Source of the DNA: Candidatus Liptonbacteria bacterium
GTDB lineage: Bacteria > Patescibacteriota > Minisyncoccia > UBA6257 > 2-01-FULL-56-20
DNA: 51,385 nt
Direction of reading: 5' to 3'
NCBI GenBank assembly: GCA_016867315.1
Contig: VGJV01000002.1
Span: 1 to 51,385, forward strand
The notes under the pieces: generated by a model
Database searches by the model: none
What the model saw: the letters and a program-made list of their open reading frames with translations, nothing else
What the model was told of the DNA's origin: nothing
Shown here: positions 28,283-37,667 of the stretch, piece by piece
How the letters are laid out: the number at the start of each line of letters is the position of its first letter
Position numbering within the stretch: position 1 is the first letter of the stretch
Program-made: the position numbers and the translations under genes

Positions 28283-29752
28283 CTATTTAACCAGTCGATT
28301 CAATATTTCCATCGCTTTTCTCTTATCCACTCCAGGCATCTTGGCAATAACCATCCCCATATATGCTCCTGCCCTCAATCCAGGTTTATCTCGAACAATC
28401 GCGATTATCTTCTCTTCTATAACGTGATCATCTATTTTCTCTATCTTCAAAGCATCTTCAATCTTGGCCCCATTAGTAACTTTCCACAAAACCCCTTTAA
28501 TATCTCCCTCGCCAATCTCTCCCTTAACTAGCGCCTCAAGAACTTGCTCCAACACTCTCTCATTCAAAACACCTTCAATTTCTTCAAAGCTCTTCTTCAA
28601 CTTGCTCGCAAATTCTTGTCTCCATAAAACTACCATCTTGGCAACAAGATCGGCATCTTTGCTATATATCTTGATAAGAGTCTCAAACTCATCAAGATGT
28701 CCATCCAATACAAGCCTTATCATCTCCTCGCTTAGTCCTTTCTTCTTCAACTCATCTCTGATTTCAGTCCTCAATTTTGGAAGTATCTTCTTAAGCATAT
28801 TCAATCTTTCTCTTCCAATTGTTAACAAAGGCAAATCTGTCTCAGGATACATGCGCGCCTTTCCAGGCATGGGGCGCAAAAACTCCGTATCTCCTGAAGG
28901 CAATGCATTTCTCACAGCGCCTTCTTTTTTTCCTTGCTTAAGTTCCGTCTCTTGACGAAGCACTTCTTTGCGAACAGTCTCTATCATCATAGCAGGATCC
29001 TGGAATCCCTTGACTTCCACGCGATCATGCCCTTTTATAGAGATATTCACATCTTGCCTGATAGTGCCAATCCCTCTCTTTACTTTGCAAGCCCTTAATA
29101 TTTCTCCAAGCTTAAGTGCAGTCTCTTTTATCTTGTCAGGAGTATCTAATACAGCAGCAGTGGCAATCTCAACTAAAGGTATTCCTAGTCTATCAAGACG
29201 ATAAACAGCCGCCTTCTCATCTCGACTTACAATGCGCGCCGCATCTTCTTCTAGACACACAGTATCTACCTTTACTTTGCCAAAAGAAGTTTCAATAAAT
29301 CCATCGTGAGCCAATAATACTGTTCTCTGGAATCCAGAAGTGTTACTTCCATCAATCACAGTCTTGCGCATCACCTGAGTCACAGGATATACTTCGCAAT
29401 TGAGCAGAAGTGCTATCTTCAATGCTTCATCAAGTGCCGCTTCATTAACAAAATGCGGGGGCTCCTCATCCAACTCTACCAAACAAGTCGTATCATTATA
29501 GCCTTGATATAAAAATGTCCTTCCTAAAACTGCCTCATGCGCAACAGCAGCATCTACTTCTCCAGTCTCTCCAGCCACCGCATGCAATCTTCTAATCACA
29601 GAGAAATGGGGTTCCTCACTCCTAAGATATCCAGGACATGCACAGAATAGCTTCCCCGTATCCAACTGTTGATGTATTTCCAATCCAGCTTTTAGCCCTA
29701 TTTTAGAATAGGCAGTTGCAGTATGTTGAGAGACTCTCTTTGTATAATCCAT
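28283..29752 (-). CDS. gatE: Glu-tRNA(Gln) amidotransferase subunit E lacking the AspRS-like insertion
   Basis: GLKAGLEIHQQLDTGKLFCACP, TTCLVELDEEPPH, VIDGSNTSGFQRT, RLDRLGIPLVEIAT, RGIGTIRQDVNISI, RPMPGKARMYPETDLP; 489 aa. Confidence 0.93.
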   Translation of the reverse strand: MDYTKRVSQHTATAYSKIGLKAGLEIHQQLDTGKLFCACPGYLRSEEPHFSVIRRLHAVAGETGEVDAAVAHEAVLGRTFLYQGYNDTTCLVELDEEPPHFVNEAALDEALKIALLLNCEVYPVTQVMRKTVIDGSNTSGFQRTVLLAHDGFIETSFGKVKVDTVCLEEDAARIVSRDEKAAVYRLDRLGIPLVEIATAAVLDTPDKIKETALKLGEILRACKVKRGIGTIRQDVNISIKGHDRVEVKGFQDPAMMIETVRKEVLRQETELKQGKKEGAVRNALPSGDTEFLRPMPGKARMYPETDLPLLTIGRERLNMLKKILPKLRTEIRDELKKKGLSEEMIRLVLDGHLDEFETLIKIYSKDADLVAKMVVLWRQEFASKLKKSFEEIEGVLNERVLEQVLEALVKGEIGEGDIKGVLWKVTNGAKIEDALKIEKIDDHVIEEKIIAIVRDKPGLRAGAYMGMVIAKMPGVDKRKAMEILNRLVK

Positions 29753-29789
29753 AACAACACAGAATAAAAGGAGTTATTAAAGATTATCT

Positions 29790-30683
29790 TCACCTAGTTT
29801 TTGTTAAAATCTTTGAATGATTGGAATGTCTAGAACCTTCAAAATTAAGCTTGGAAGCAGAGTTATCCCACAAGCAAACAAATTCTGCTTCTAACTGGGA
29901 TCGGCTATCAGGATGTTCTTTGAAGATAGGGTGGTTACGTGCCGAATAGGAGATTATCCTTTCAAAACCCATTCTCTCAGCAGCTACTTCTGCAATATGG
30001 AGAAGAGCTACTCCTAGCAATACGTTTGGAGGGAAATGAGCATTTCTACAAGGCTGCATCTGAGATACAAGCAATGCATTATCTTGAGCCCAAAAACCTG
30101 CAACTGCCACAAGATTAGACTCTTGATGGTTCTGATGAGTATACATCTCTAAAAGGAAAGGAGAATCAGAACGTATACCTCCTCCTTTTGCCCCGCCTAA
30201 ACTAGTAGTACCCAAACCGCAATTTCCTGAAACAACATATCCTGTTAAATTAATCCCGGAAGGCAGAACAATATTCTTTAGAGTTCTCTTAAGGCATATT
30301 CCAAAAAAGTCAGATGGATTTTTCTGCATGCATTGTAAATAATCTGAGATTTTAATATCATTGCCCATAGATAAAGTATACTCACGATAAAGCCCTTCTT
30401 CAAGGTGGTTTGCTGGAGATTCTATCAAAGGTACAAGAGACAAATAATCTAGAGAAGGAGTCCTGCGCAAGCTATCTGCGGTATTATGATAGTAAGGGTC
30501 TCTTATATCGAACTGATATATGTCTTCTTGGACGAACCCCCATGCATTTTTTAGGTCTGACCGAGTTACAACCTTACGATCTTCTAAAACTAAGGGCAGA
30601 ACCGTCTCATACAAATGTCCTCGTAACTCTGAGAATCTTCCTTCACATTTTACCCTGCGGGGAGGTTTATGTCCGTCTTCCAT
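29790..30683 (-). CDS. Uncharacterised 297-aa protein between gatE and gatD
   Basis: Single long ORF, same strand as the flanking gatDE genes. Confidence 0.75.
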   Translation of the reverse strand: MEDGHKPPRRVKCEGRFSELRGHLYETVLPLVLEDRKVVTRSDLKNAWGFVQEDIYQFDIRDPYYHNTADSLRRTPSLDYLSLVPLIESPANHLEEGLYREYTLSMGNDIKISDYLQCMQKNPSDFFGICLKRTLKNIVLPSGINLTGYVVSGNCGLGTTSLGGAKGGGIRSDSPFLLEMYTHQNHQESNLVAVAGFWAQDNALLVSQMQPCRNAHFPPNVLLGVALLHIAEVAAERMGFERIISYSARNHPIFKEHPDSRSQLEAEFVCLWDNSASKLNFEGSRHSNHSKILTKTR

Positions 30684-30752
30684 GAAGCAAATAAGAAAAA
30701 TTCTCTATTTAAATCTTTTTAATTGTAATTCCTTTATAGTTATAACATTAAT

Positions 30753-32036
30753 TTATACCGCGATTCGCTCATTCAATTCCCCAGAAACATTCTCCTTCAT
30801 CTTCTCCTTCACCTTTCCTTTCCAACCGAAGTGTCCGAGAACCCAGCCCAACTTAACCATCGCAGTCTCAGGAAGCATATCATCCAGGAAAATCACTCCT
30901 GCATCAACGATTTCTCTCCCATTTGAATAGACAAAGGGATCAAGTCTTCCATAGATAGTTTGTGCTGCAGCACATATCACAAGGCCTTGTCTGATATGTT
31001 TTTTCAGAGCAGGCACCCAATTATGTTTAGCCTCACTAGGAGGCAGGTGCCCCAATCCTCCAACTTCTATAACAACACCTTTAAATTTAAGTGCATATAA
31101 ATCAAGGATAGAAGGGTCCTGCCCAGGATAAAATTTCACTAATGCCACTTTATCAGTAAAAGAAGTATCCAGAACAGTTTTCCCTCCAGGACTTTTCCTA
31201 TACTCAGAGATAAACTCTATCTTATCAGGCCAGACTTTCGCGATGGGCTCGCAATTAATCGGCTGAAAAGCATCTCTTCTTGAGCTATGCATCTTTCTTA
31301 CTTTTGATCCTCTCATGGCATGGCAGTATTCATCATTTAAGTTTGCATGACCGACCAACATCACTTCGGCGACATCTGATAAAGCTGCCCTCGCAGCGCA
31401 CACTAGATTCAGATTGGCATCACTGCTAGCTCTGTCTATACTTCTCTGAGAATATGTCAAAACTACTGGCTTTGTAAGATCTTGAAGGAAAAATGAAAGT
31501 GCTGCTGCAGTATAATGAAGGAAGTCCGTCCCGTGTGTCACAATGACTCCCTTTATCTCAGGGTCATCTACCATCTTCTTCACGCTTTCAGCTATCTTTA
31601 TCCAATGCTCACTAGTCATGGCTTCAGACGATGTCATGAATGGAACATCTATAGTCTTAACATCGACCATCTCAAAAAGTTCAGGGTAGAATCTCATAAG
31701 TTCTCCAGGATCTGTAAGCCAAGATGTCCCGCCTCTCTTTGCATCAAGCTTGGCCGCTATTGTCCCACCAGTCACAACAAGTCCCAGCACAGGCAATCCT
31801 TTTTTTCTTTTTACCTCACTTTTTTTCTCTTCCTTAACGACTCTCTCATATTTCTTCAATACTCTTGAAGCCAATATATTATCCCGAGGAATTCCTACAT
31901 TATAACCAGATTTTAATTTTATTAAGACTACGCTACTGTCAGGGTTTTCAAGTACAATTCCATCGACTTCCTCTTGAGCCAATCTAAATCTAACTTCATC
32001 TCCTGCATTGAAACCAAGTTCAGCCATACTTCTCAA
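30753..32036 (-). CDS. gatD: Glu-tRNA(Gln) amidotransferase subunit D (asparaginase-like)
   Basis: GLVVTGGTIAAKLDAKRGGTSWLTDPGELMRFYPEL, VIVTHGTDFLHYTAAALSFFL. Confidence 0.95.
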   Translation of the reverse strand: MRSMAELGFNAGDEVRFRLAQEEVDGIVLENPDSSVVLIKLKSGYNVGIPRDNILASRVLKKYERVVKEEKKSEVKRKKGLPVLGLVVTGGTIAAKLDAKRGGTSWLTDPGELMRFYPELFEMVDVKTIDVPFMTSSEAMTSEHWIKIAESVKKMVDDPEIKGVIVTHGTDFLHYTAAALSFFLQDLTKPVVLTYSQRSIDRASSDANLNLVCAARAALSDVAEVMLVGHANLNDEYCHAMRGSKVRKMHSSRRDAFQPINCEPIAKVWPDKIEFISEYRKSPGGKTVLDTSFTDKVALVKFYPGQDPSILDLYALKFKGVVIEVGGLGHLPPSEAKHNWVPALKKHIRQGLVICAAAQTIYGRLDPFVYSNGREIVDAGVIFLDDMLPETAMVKLGWVLGHFGWKGKVKEKMKENVSGELNERIAV

Positions 32037-32169
32037 GAGAAGAAGATGTTTTTAAGTGTTTGTTTCGCAGAGATAATTAATTAGATTAATAAATGAATTC
32101 ACCAGTAGGTATAGTAAAAAACTGGATTTATAGCGGAAATAAGCCTATGAAAAGAATTTATGTGCAGGC

Positions 32170-33678
32170 TTAATACTCTCGTGCAATATATACCGTTTCC
32201 TTTGCGGGTTTTCCACACACAATACAAACTCCGGAAGTCTTTGTTTTTCCAATCTCATCAAACTTTCTTCCCCTAACTTTGGCACCTGTGCTTTCTTCAA
32301 CTTTATCAGAGCATGAAGCACCGTCTTTTTCTATCGAACAGAATCCGCATCGCACAATACCTCCAGATTCAATGACCTGCTTCGCTTTCTTCAGATCAGT
32401 CGCATTAATAATCAGATCATCAAATACCTTGTCTGCTTGCCGCATTAGGATTTTACCAGACTCTTCAGCGAGTTTTTTGATATAGCCCAGAACATTTTCC
32501 TCTCGAATTACTTTCTTTTCACCTGTGTCTCTTCGGAATATAGTGACGCTTTTTTCTTTAATGTCTTTCAAGCCAAGATCAATACGTACCGGAACTCCCT
32601 TCATCTCCCAATGATTGAATTTTTCACCTGCACTTTTATTAGTCATATCAATTTCTACATTAGAAAATGAAGATAACTTATGATATAAGTTGTCAGCTTT
32701 CTCCATAACTTTAGGATCATCAACAATCGGCACTATTACTACTTGAATAGGTGCAAGGTTCCAAGGCAATCTAAGGCCTTTGTCATCGCCATGAACAATA
32801 ACTACACTTGCAAAAATTCGTGAAACTGCAGGACCATAACAAGTAATCCATCCATAATTTTCTTTTCCATCTGCACCAGTATATTTAACTCCAAACCCTT
32901 TTGAGAAAGCCTGGGAAAGTAAATGTGTTGAAGGCTGCTGTACAACTCTCCCATCAGGATTCAAAACATCTGCTGCAAATGTTCGATCTGCCCCAGGAAA
33001 CTTATCCCATGCTGGACGCTCAAAAAAGATAAAAGGCAATCCGAATACATCATGAAGGACTTCTTTTGTAGTCTGCATATCTTCTAGTACCTGTTTTTCA
33101 GCATCTTTCTCTGTTGCATGTACGCAGTGAGTTTCAATCCAATGAAATTCCCTACTTCGTAAGAATGGTCGTGTTGCTTTAGTCTCATACCTAAAAACAT
33201 TTGCCCTCTGGTACGTTTTAAAAGGCAGATCTTTGTAACTTCGAATCCATAAAGAAAACATCTGATAGAAAGCAGTCTCTGAAGTGGGTCTTAAAGCGAG
33301 ACGTTCCTCAAATTTCTTATCTCCTCCTTCAGTAACCCAGAACACTTCAGGTGTAAAACCAATAATGTGAGTACTTTCCCGTTTTAAGTTACTTTCAGGA
33401 ATAAGAGTAGGGAAAAAATAGGGTTTATGCCGCTTTTGTTGCAAGGTTTTCTCAAGATAAGAGTACATTTTCTCCATAACCATGACTGACCAAGGCTGAA
33501 ATACCAGAAAACCCTTTACATTGTATCGTAAATCGGCAAGTTCTGCCTTCTGCACGACCTGAGTATACCATTCAGAAAAGTCTTCATTCTTTTTTACAGT
33601 CAAACCCTTAGTATCTTCAATTTTTCCCTTTATTTCTTTCACAACTTCCTTGGCAGCCTTCTCAGTCTTCATATTCAA
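32170..33678 (-). CDS. proS: Proline--tRNA ligase, archaeal/eukaryal type
   Basis: DFSEWYTQVVQKAELADLRYNVKGFLVFQPW, LRPTSETAFYQMFSLWIRSYKDLP, REFHWIETHCVHAT; C-terminal CGFCSIEKDGASCSDKVEE. Confidence 0.96.
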   Translation of the reverse strand: MNMKTEKAAKEVVKEIKGKIEDTKGLTVKKNEDFSEWYTQVVQKAELADLRYNVKGFLVFQPWSVMVMEKMYSYLEKTLQQKRHKPYFFPTLIPESNLKRESTHIIGFTPEVFWVTEGGDKKFEERLALRPTSETAFYQMFSLWIRSYKDLPFKTYQRANVFRYETKATRPFLRSREFHWIETHCVHATEKDAEKQVLEDMQTTKEVLHDVFGLPFIFFERPAWDKFPGADRTFAADVLNPDGRVVQQPSTHLLSQAFSKGFGVKYTGADGKENYGWITCYGPAVSRIFASVVIVHGDDKGLRLPWNLAPIQVVIVPIVDDPKVMEKADNLYHKLSSFSNVEIDMTNKSAGEKFNHWEMKGVPVRIDLGLKDIKEKSVTIFRRDTGEKKVIREENVLGYIKKLAEESGKILMRQADKVFDDLIINATDLKKAKQVIESGGIVRCGFCSIEKDGASCSDKVEESTGAKVRGRKFDEIGKTKTSGVCIVCGKPAKETVYIAREY

Positions 33679-33736
33679 TTAATGATGATAAGCTATTAAA
33701 ATCTACCGTTGAGACTCACTCCAAAGAATATTAGAG

Positions 33737-34096
33737 TTAATGGCCATTCCTTCGACCATACATTTCATCACGCATGGTCTTCAGGACAGCTTGAGGGCGG
33801 GCAACAAGTTCTTGTAACCCTCCAGCAAATCCTCTTGCTATAACCCCTCCAAGAGCAGTACTAGCCATAAGAGTCAAATTAGGATGCTGAAGAACAGTAT
33901 ACGAAAAAGCGTTTTGTGGAAAGTAAGTTACAGCTTTATTTAATTCCATCCCGACATAAGCGCCAACAGCACTTCCTAAAACAAATGCAGCATTGCGAAG
34001 TAGCCTTCCACGAGAAGAATTGATATACGTTGCTCTTTGTTGAGATTCTTTCAGAAACTCTTGAACAATCATTCTCATAGAAATTTGATTGGACAA
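33737..34096 (-). CDS. Hypothetical membrane protein
   Basis: 119-aa ORF with glycine-rich hydrophobic segments. Confidence 0.55.
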   Translation of the reverse strand: MSNQISMRMIVQEFLKESQQRATYINSSRGRLLRNAAFVLGSAVGAYVGMELNKAVTYFPQNAFSYTVLQHPNLTLMASTALGGVIARGFAGGLQELVARPQAVLKTMRDEMYGRRNGH

Positions 34097-34150
34097 TCCT
34101 TTAAAAACCCTTCCTAAAAAAAGTACCCATGTTCAGTAGAAAAAGAAATA

Positions 34151-34282
34151 CGGGTCCAGGAGGAATCGAACCCCCGTTACAGCGTTCCTTCGCTCCTTTC
34201 CAAAAGGGAGGTTGAACAAAAAGGAACAGTCGGGTTCCTTATACTCCGAAGCGCTGCGTTCTATCCACTAAACTATGGACCC
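34151..34282 (-). tRNA. tRNA-Arg(TCG) with 60-nt intron at 37/38 (about 34186-34245)
   Basis: GGGTCCA/TGGACCC acceptor, CAGCG-CTTCGGA-CGCTG anticodon arm, GGGGG-TTCGATT-CCTCC T-arm. Confidence 0.9.
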
Positions 34283-34328
34283 AACAAAAAGAGCCCAAAC
34301 ATCTTTTTTAATGCTTTGTATACAAATT

Positions 34329-34738
34329 CTAAGGCAATAATTTCAGACTTTCATCTTTCTTCAAGGCATAGTTCTTTCTCGAGTAATAAAGAGACACCAA
34401 CTCGTTTACTACCCAAGTCACTGCCAGCAACAGTGCGAAGAATGCTCCTCCGATGGGTGTAGCGTAGGCAGGCTATCACTTTCAAGATAACTCAGTATGC
34501 CTGCGATTACTCCGACAGTAGTTATCAAACGTAAAGAGCCGATAGAATTGCGAGTGCTTTCAGCACCCATCTCACCAAATCTGGCAATAGTCGCACCAAG
34601 ATAATTGTCAGTCATCTTCCAGAGTTCCTTGATATAGGACAAAGTATCTTCAAGAGTCTCATATTTATATGAGAATATTTGGTCAAGAGTTTCATCAATT
34701 TTCTGCGTATTTGCAATCTTTCCTCTTGTCCTCAGATA
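34329..34738 (-). pseudogene. Truncated, frameshifted duplicate of the 3' part of CDS 35519..36175
   Basis: 410 nt nearly identical to 35519-35929; 1-nt deletion (GTGTAGCG versus GTGTAAGCG) and no 5' part. Confidence 0.88.
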
Positions 34739-34746
34739 TAACGCTT

Positions 34747-35178
34747 CTAATTCACGTTGGCACAGATAGCATAGGCAGTAACCGAATAATCACTATCAGG
34801 AGTTCCTGGAGGGACATGTAAGGAGCACGTCCATCCGTACTTTGTTTTATCTAAACTTATCCAAGGTTTATTATCTTCCATGAACTTACCATTGGGTCCA
34901 TCACACCCGCCGCCGATAACTTTCCTCCCTACAGGGCATTCGGCAGTTACCCCTGAAACTCTTACTGCTCCTCCCAGACTGACAGCATAAACATCCGCGT
35001 TTTCCTTTGTAACAACTTCATATCCCGAGATACCTGCAAGACCTGTCTCTCCTCGAGGTCCTTGCGGTCCTGTGAGGGGTCCATTAGGAGTAGCTACTAA
35101 ATACAAACTGAAGGCAGCAACAAGCAACGCAAGAAGAGAGAGAATCAAAGAGATATGCCCTGTTTTCATAACTTTCAT
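34747..35178 (-). CDS. Short collagen-like exported/anchored protein
   Basis: N-terminal TM, GPLTGPQGPRGETGLAG Gly-X-Y tract, Cys-containing C-terminal domain. Confidence 0.75.
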   Translation of the reverse strand: MKVMKTGHISLILSLLALLVAAFSLYLVATPNGPLTGPQGPRGETGLAGISGYEVVTKENADVYAVSLGGAVRVSGVTAECPVGRKVIGGGCDGPNGKFMEDNKPWISLDKTKYGWTCSLHVPPGTPDSDYSVTAYAICANVN

Positions 35179-35297
35179 AATATAAGAAGGTTTTTATATT
35201 TTAGCCTAGCCTTAGCTATGGTGAAAATTAGTCCATAAATTTCTCATGGCTGGCCCTTACCCATCATCGCTACCAAAAAAACAAGTATCCTTTAGAG

Positions 35298-35522
35298 TTG
35301 CCAGAAAAGCCCGTACAATTCTCTGAAGGAACAAAACTGCTCCTTGATATATACAGTAGAATTGTAGCAATTGCAGACCAAAATGACGCATTGAAAAGAA
35401 GAAATGATAAATATGGCCCTATTGAGATGAAATTGCCAAGATCTAAGGAAATAATGCTTGCCAACAACAAAGATCAAGAATATCTTATTAAAGAACTATA
35501 CGGAGCAAGAATTTTGACCTAA
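35298..35522 (+). CDS. Hypothetical small protein
   Basis: 74-aa ORF with alternative (TTG) start; lies between the duplicated segments. Confidence 0.45.
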   Translation: MPEKPVQFSEGTKLLLDIYSRIVAIADQNDALKRRNDKYGPIEMKLPRSKEIMLANNKDQEYLIKELYGARILT

Positions 35523-36175
35523 GGCAATAATTTCAGACTTTCATCTTTCTTCAAGGCATAGTTCTTTCTCGAGTAATAAAGAGATACCAACTCGTTTACT
35601 ACCCAAGTCACTGCCAGCAACAGTGCGAAGAATGCTCCTCCGATGGGTGTAAGCGTAGGCAGGCTATCTCTTCCAAGATAACCCAGTATGCCTGCGATTA
35701 CTCCGACAGTAGTTATCAAACGTAAAGAGCCGATAGAATTACGAGTGCTTTCAGCACCCATCTCACCAAATCTGGCAAGAGTCGCACCAAGATAATTGTC
35801 AGTCATCTTCCAGAGTTCCTTGATATAAGACAAAGTATCTTCAAGAGTCTCATATTTATATGAGAATATTTGGTCAAGAGTTTCATCAATTTTCTGCGTA
35901 TTTGCAATCTTTCCTCTTGTCCTCAGATAGGAAGCCATCTGGTTTATTCTGCTCTCTATCAGCTTTATTGTCTTTTGATAAGAGTCTAATTGCGCCCTGA
36001 ATCTCTTAATATCTCTTCCTCTTATTTTGCTTTTTTCTTTTATGTCAGCTATTTCAGTCCATATCATTCTATGTATTCTAAGATAAGAATGTAATTGTGA
36101 CTTGAATTCTCTAAAAAAAATCTGCGCTTCCACTATCTGTCTTATCTTCTCAAGGGGAGCCTTGCTCACTACCAA
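35519..36175 (-). CDS. Coiled-coil membrane protein, weakly CorA-like topology
   Basis: Long helical N-terminus, MTDNYLGATLARFGE, two C-terminal TMs. Confidence 0.65.
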   Translation of the reverse strand: MVVSKAPLEKIRQIVEAQIFFREFKSQLHSYLRIHRMIWTEIADIKEKSKIRGRDIKRFRAQLDSYQKTIKLIESRINQMASYLRTRGKIANTQKIDETLDQIFSYKYETLEDTLSYIKELWKMTDNYLGATLARFGEMGAESTRNSIGSLRLITTVGVIAGILGYLGRDSLPTLTPIGGAFFALLLAVTWVVNELVSLYYSRKNYALKKDESLKLLP

Positions 36176-36216
36176 TATTATCCTTTTAGTCTTGTAGACC
36201 GTGGCTTGGCTAGATT

Positions 36217-36387
36217 CTAATACTGAATATGAATGTAGGCCTCTTTCACTAAAAAATCGAGATACTTATCCTTGTTAGCATTTTTAGCGATTAATATAAA
36301 TGGAAGCAAGGTATGTATCTTTGCCATTTCCTTGGGAACAGGGGCACCTCTGCTGAAAAGATATTTTAGAGCAGGAGAAAGCCTCCT
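36217..36387 (-). pseudogene. 3' remnant of a gene truncated at the compositional junction
   Basis: Open frame RRLSPALKYLFSRGAPVPKEMAKIHTLLPFILIAKNANKDKYLDFLVKEAYIHIQY-stop; protein-like, no 5' continuation beyond 36390. Confidence 0.4.
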
Positions 36388-36427
36388 CTACAAAACTACT
36401 TAATCAAAAAATTCTCTAGTAAGGTTT

Positions 36428-37549
36428 CTACCCCTCCCCCGGCCCGCCGAGCGTAATATTCTCCGGCTCAAAGAATACTCTCCGATCGCCTTCTTCCACC
36501 ATTCCCACTTCCTTGAGTTCGTATCCTGCCTTTTTTCCAATTGTGAGTACCCGTTGTACCTCCTGCGGAGGTAGAAAGATATAGTACCCCGCTCCCCAAT
36601 TGAACGTCTTCAAACAATCTTTAAGCGCCACTCCTAACTCTCGCATAAACTGCATCAAAGGATGCACCGGCACCCACGAGTGAATCCGATAGTTATACGG
36701 CCGCTTATCAAACGCAATTTTCCCCACGCCATCTCCCGTCCCCGGAAGCAAGGCATGAATATCCACCTTCTCCGCGAGTAAGGCTTCGACGAGCGCCACA
36801 TACGACCGCGTGGGAATAAGAATTTCTTCTCCAAGCGTTTTGCCGTTCGGCAATTTCGTCAAAAACTTTTCCGGCAATTCCATCGCTTTTTTGATCGCGA
36901 GGGAAATCCCGTTCGAATGAATCCCCGAAGAAGTAACCGCAACGATCCGGTCTCCGGGCACAAGTTTCTTCCCGGTAATCAAATTTTCTTTGGGCGCGAT
37001 GATTCCCGTGGTACACCCCGAAAGGGTCGCGACCATCTCGACGGGGGGCTTCGGATTCACAATATAAGTAACCGAGGCGGACTCCCCCGCAGGCATCGCC
37101 ATCCCAACTTCTTCGCAAATTTTGAGAAACCCGGCCGCTAAATCCCTCGCCCGGTTCTCGTCCGAGTACCACGCACTGTTCGAGGCTTCGATCTGATCGG
37201 TAAAAACCACCGGCAACGCTCCCTGCGCCAAACAATCGTTTACCGTCATCATCGCGGTATCGATCGCAATCGCATCGTAGTAAGTTTTATGTTTATCTCC
37301 GGAGAATTGCCGCATCCATTCCGCAATCCAGTTTTTATTTCCTAAATCTTCCTGCGTCTGGCACCAGATGTGCGATTGGTTTCCTCGATATTCAAATACC
37401 GCCCCGTGCGCCCCCGTCGCTTCTTCGGTAATAAACACTCCCCGCTTTTCCGGGAACTTTAAAGTTTTCCGCCCCGCGCGCACCATGTGCTGCTTGAAGG
37501 GCTCCATCTGGACATAGTCCACTCCCGCTTTTGCGTATTCGCTCTGCAT
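36428..37549 (-). CDS. purM: AIR synthase (phosphoribosylformylglycinamidine cyclo-ligase)-related protein
   Basis: DAIAIDTAMMTVNDCLAQGALPVVFTD, GDRIVAVTSSGIHSNGISLA, CLKTFNWGAGYYIFLP; purine gene neighbourhood. Confidence 0.87.
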   Translation of the reverse strand: MQSEYAKAGVDYVQMEPFKQHMVRAGRKTLKFPEKRGVFITEEATGAHGAVFEYRGNQSHIWCQTQEDLGNKNWIAEWMRQFSGDKHKTYYDAIAIDTAMMTVNDCLAQGALPVVFTDQIEASNSAWYSDENRARDLAAGFLKICEEVGMAMPAGESASVTYIVNPKPPVEMVATLSGCTTGIIAPKENLITGKKLVPGDRIVAVTSSGIHSNGISLAIKKAMELPEKFLTKLPNGKTLGEEILIPTRSYVALVEALLAEKVDIHALLPGTGDGVGKIAFDKRPYNYRIHSWVPVHPLMQFMRELGVALKDCLKTFNWGAGYYIFLPPQEVQRVLTIGKKAGYELKEVGMVEEGDRRVFFEPENITLGGPGEG

Positions 37550-37667
37550 AGAAAGTAAAAATTAGAAAATAGAAAGTAGAATGATTAGAACTAGAATAGC
37601 ACTGTCCCAAGAAAAACGGAAAGCGGCGCGAGGTTACCCAAGCGCCGCCCGTGTTTAACATTGCACT

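Noticed and set aside
36708-37235. 175-aa - strand ORF inside purM
   Set aside because: Alternative frame of the same strand; composition (Arg/Gly-rich) is an artefact of GC-rich codons in purM.
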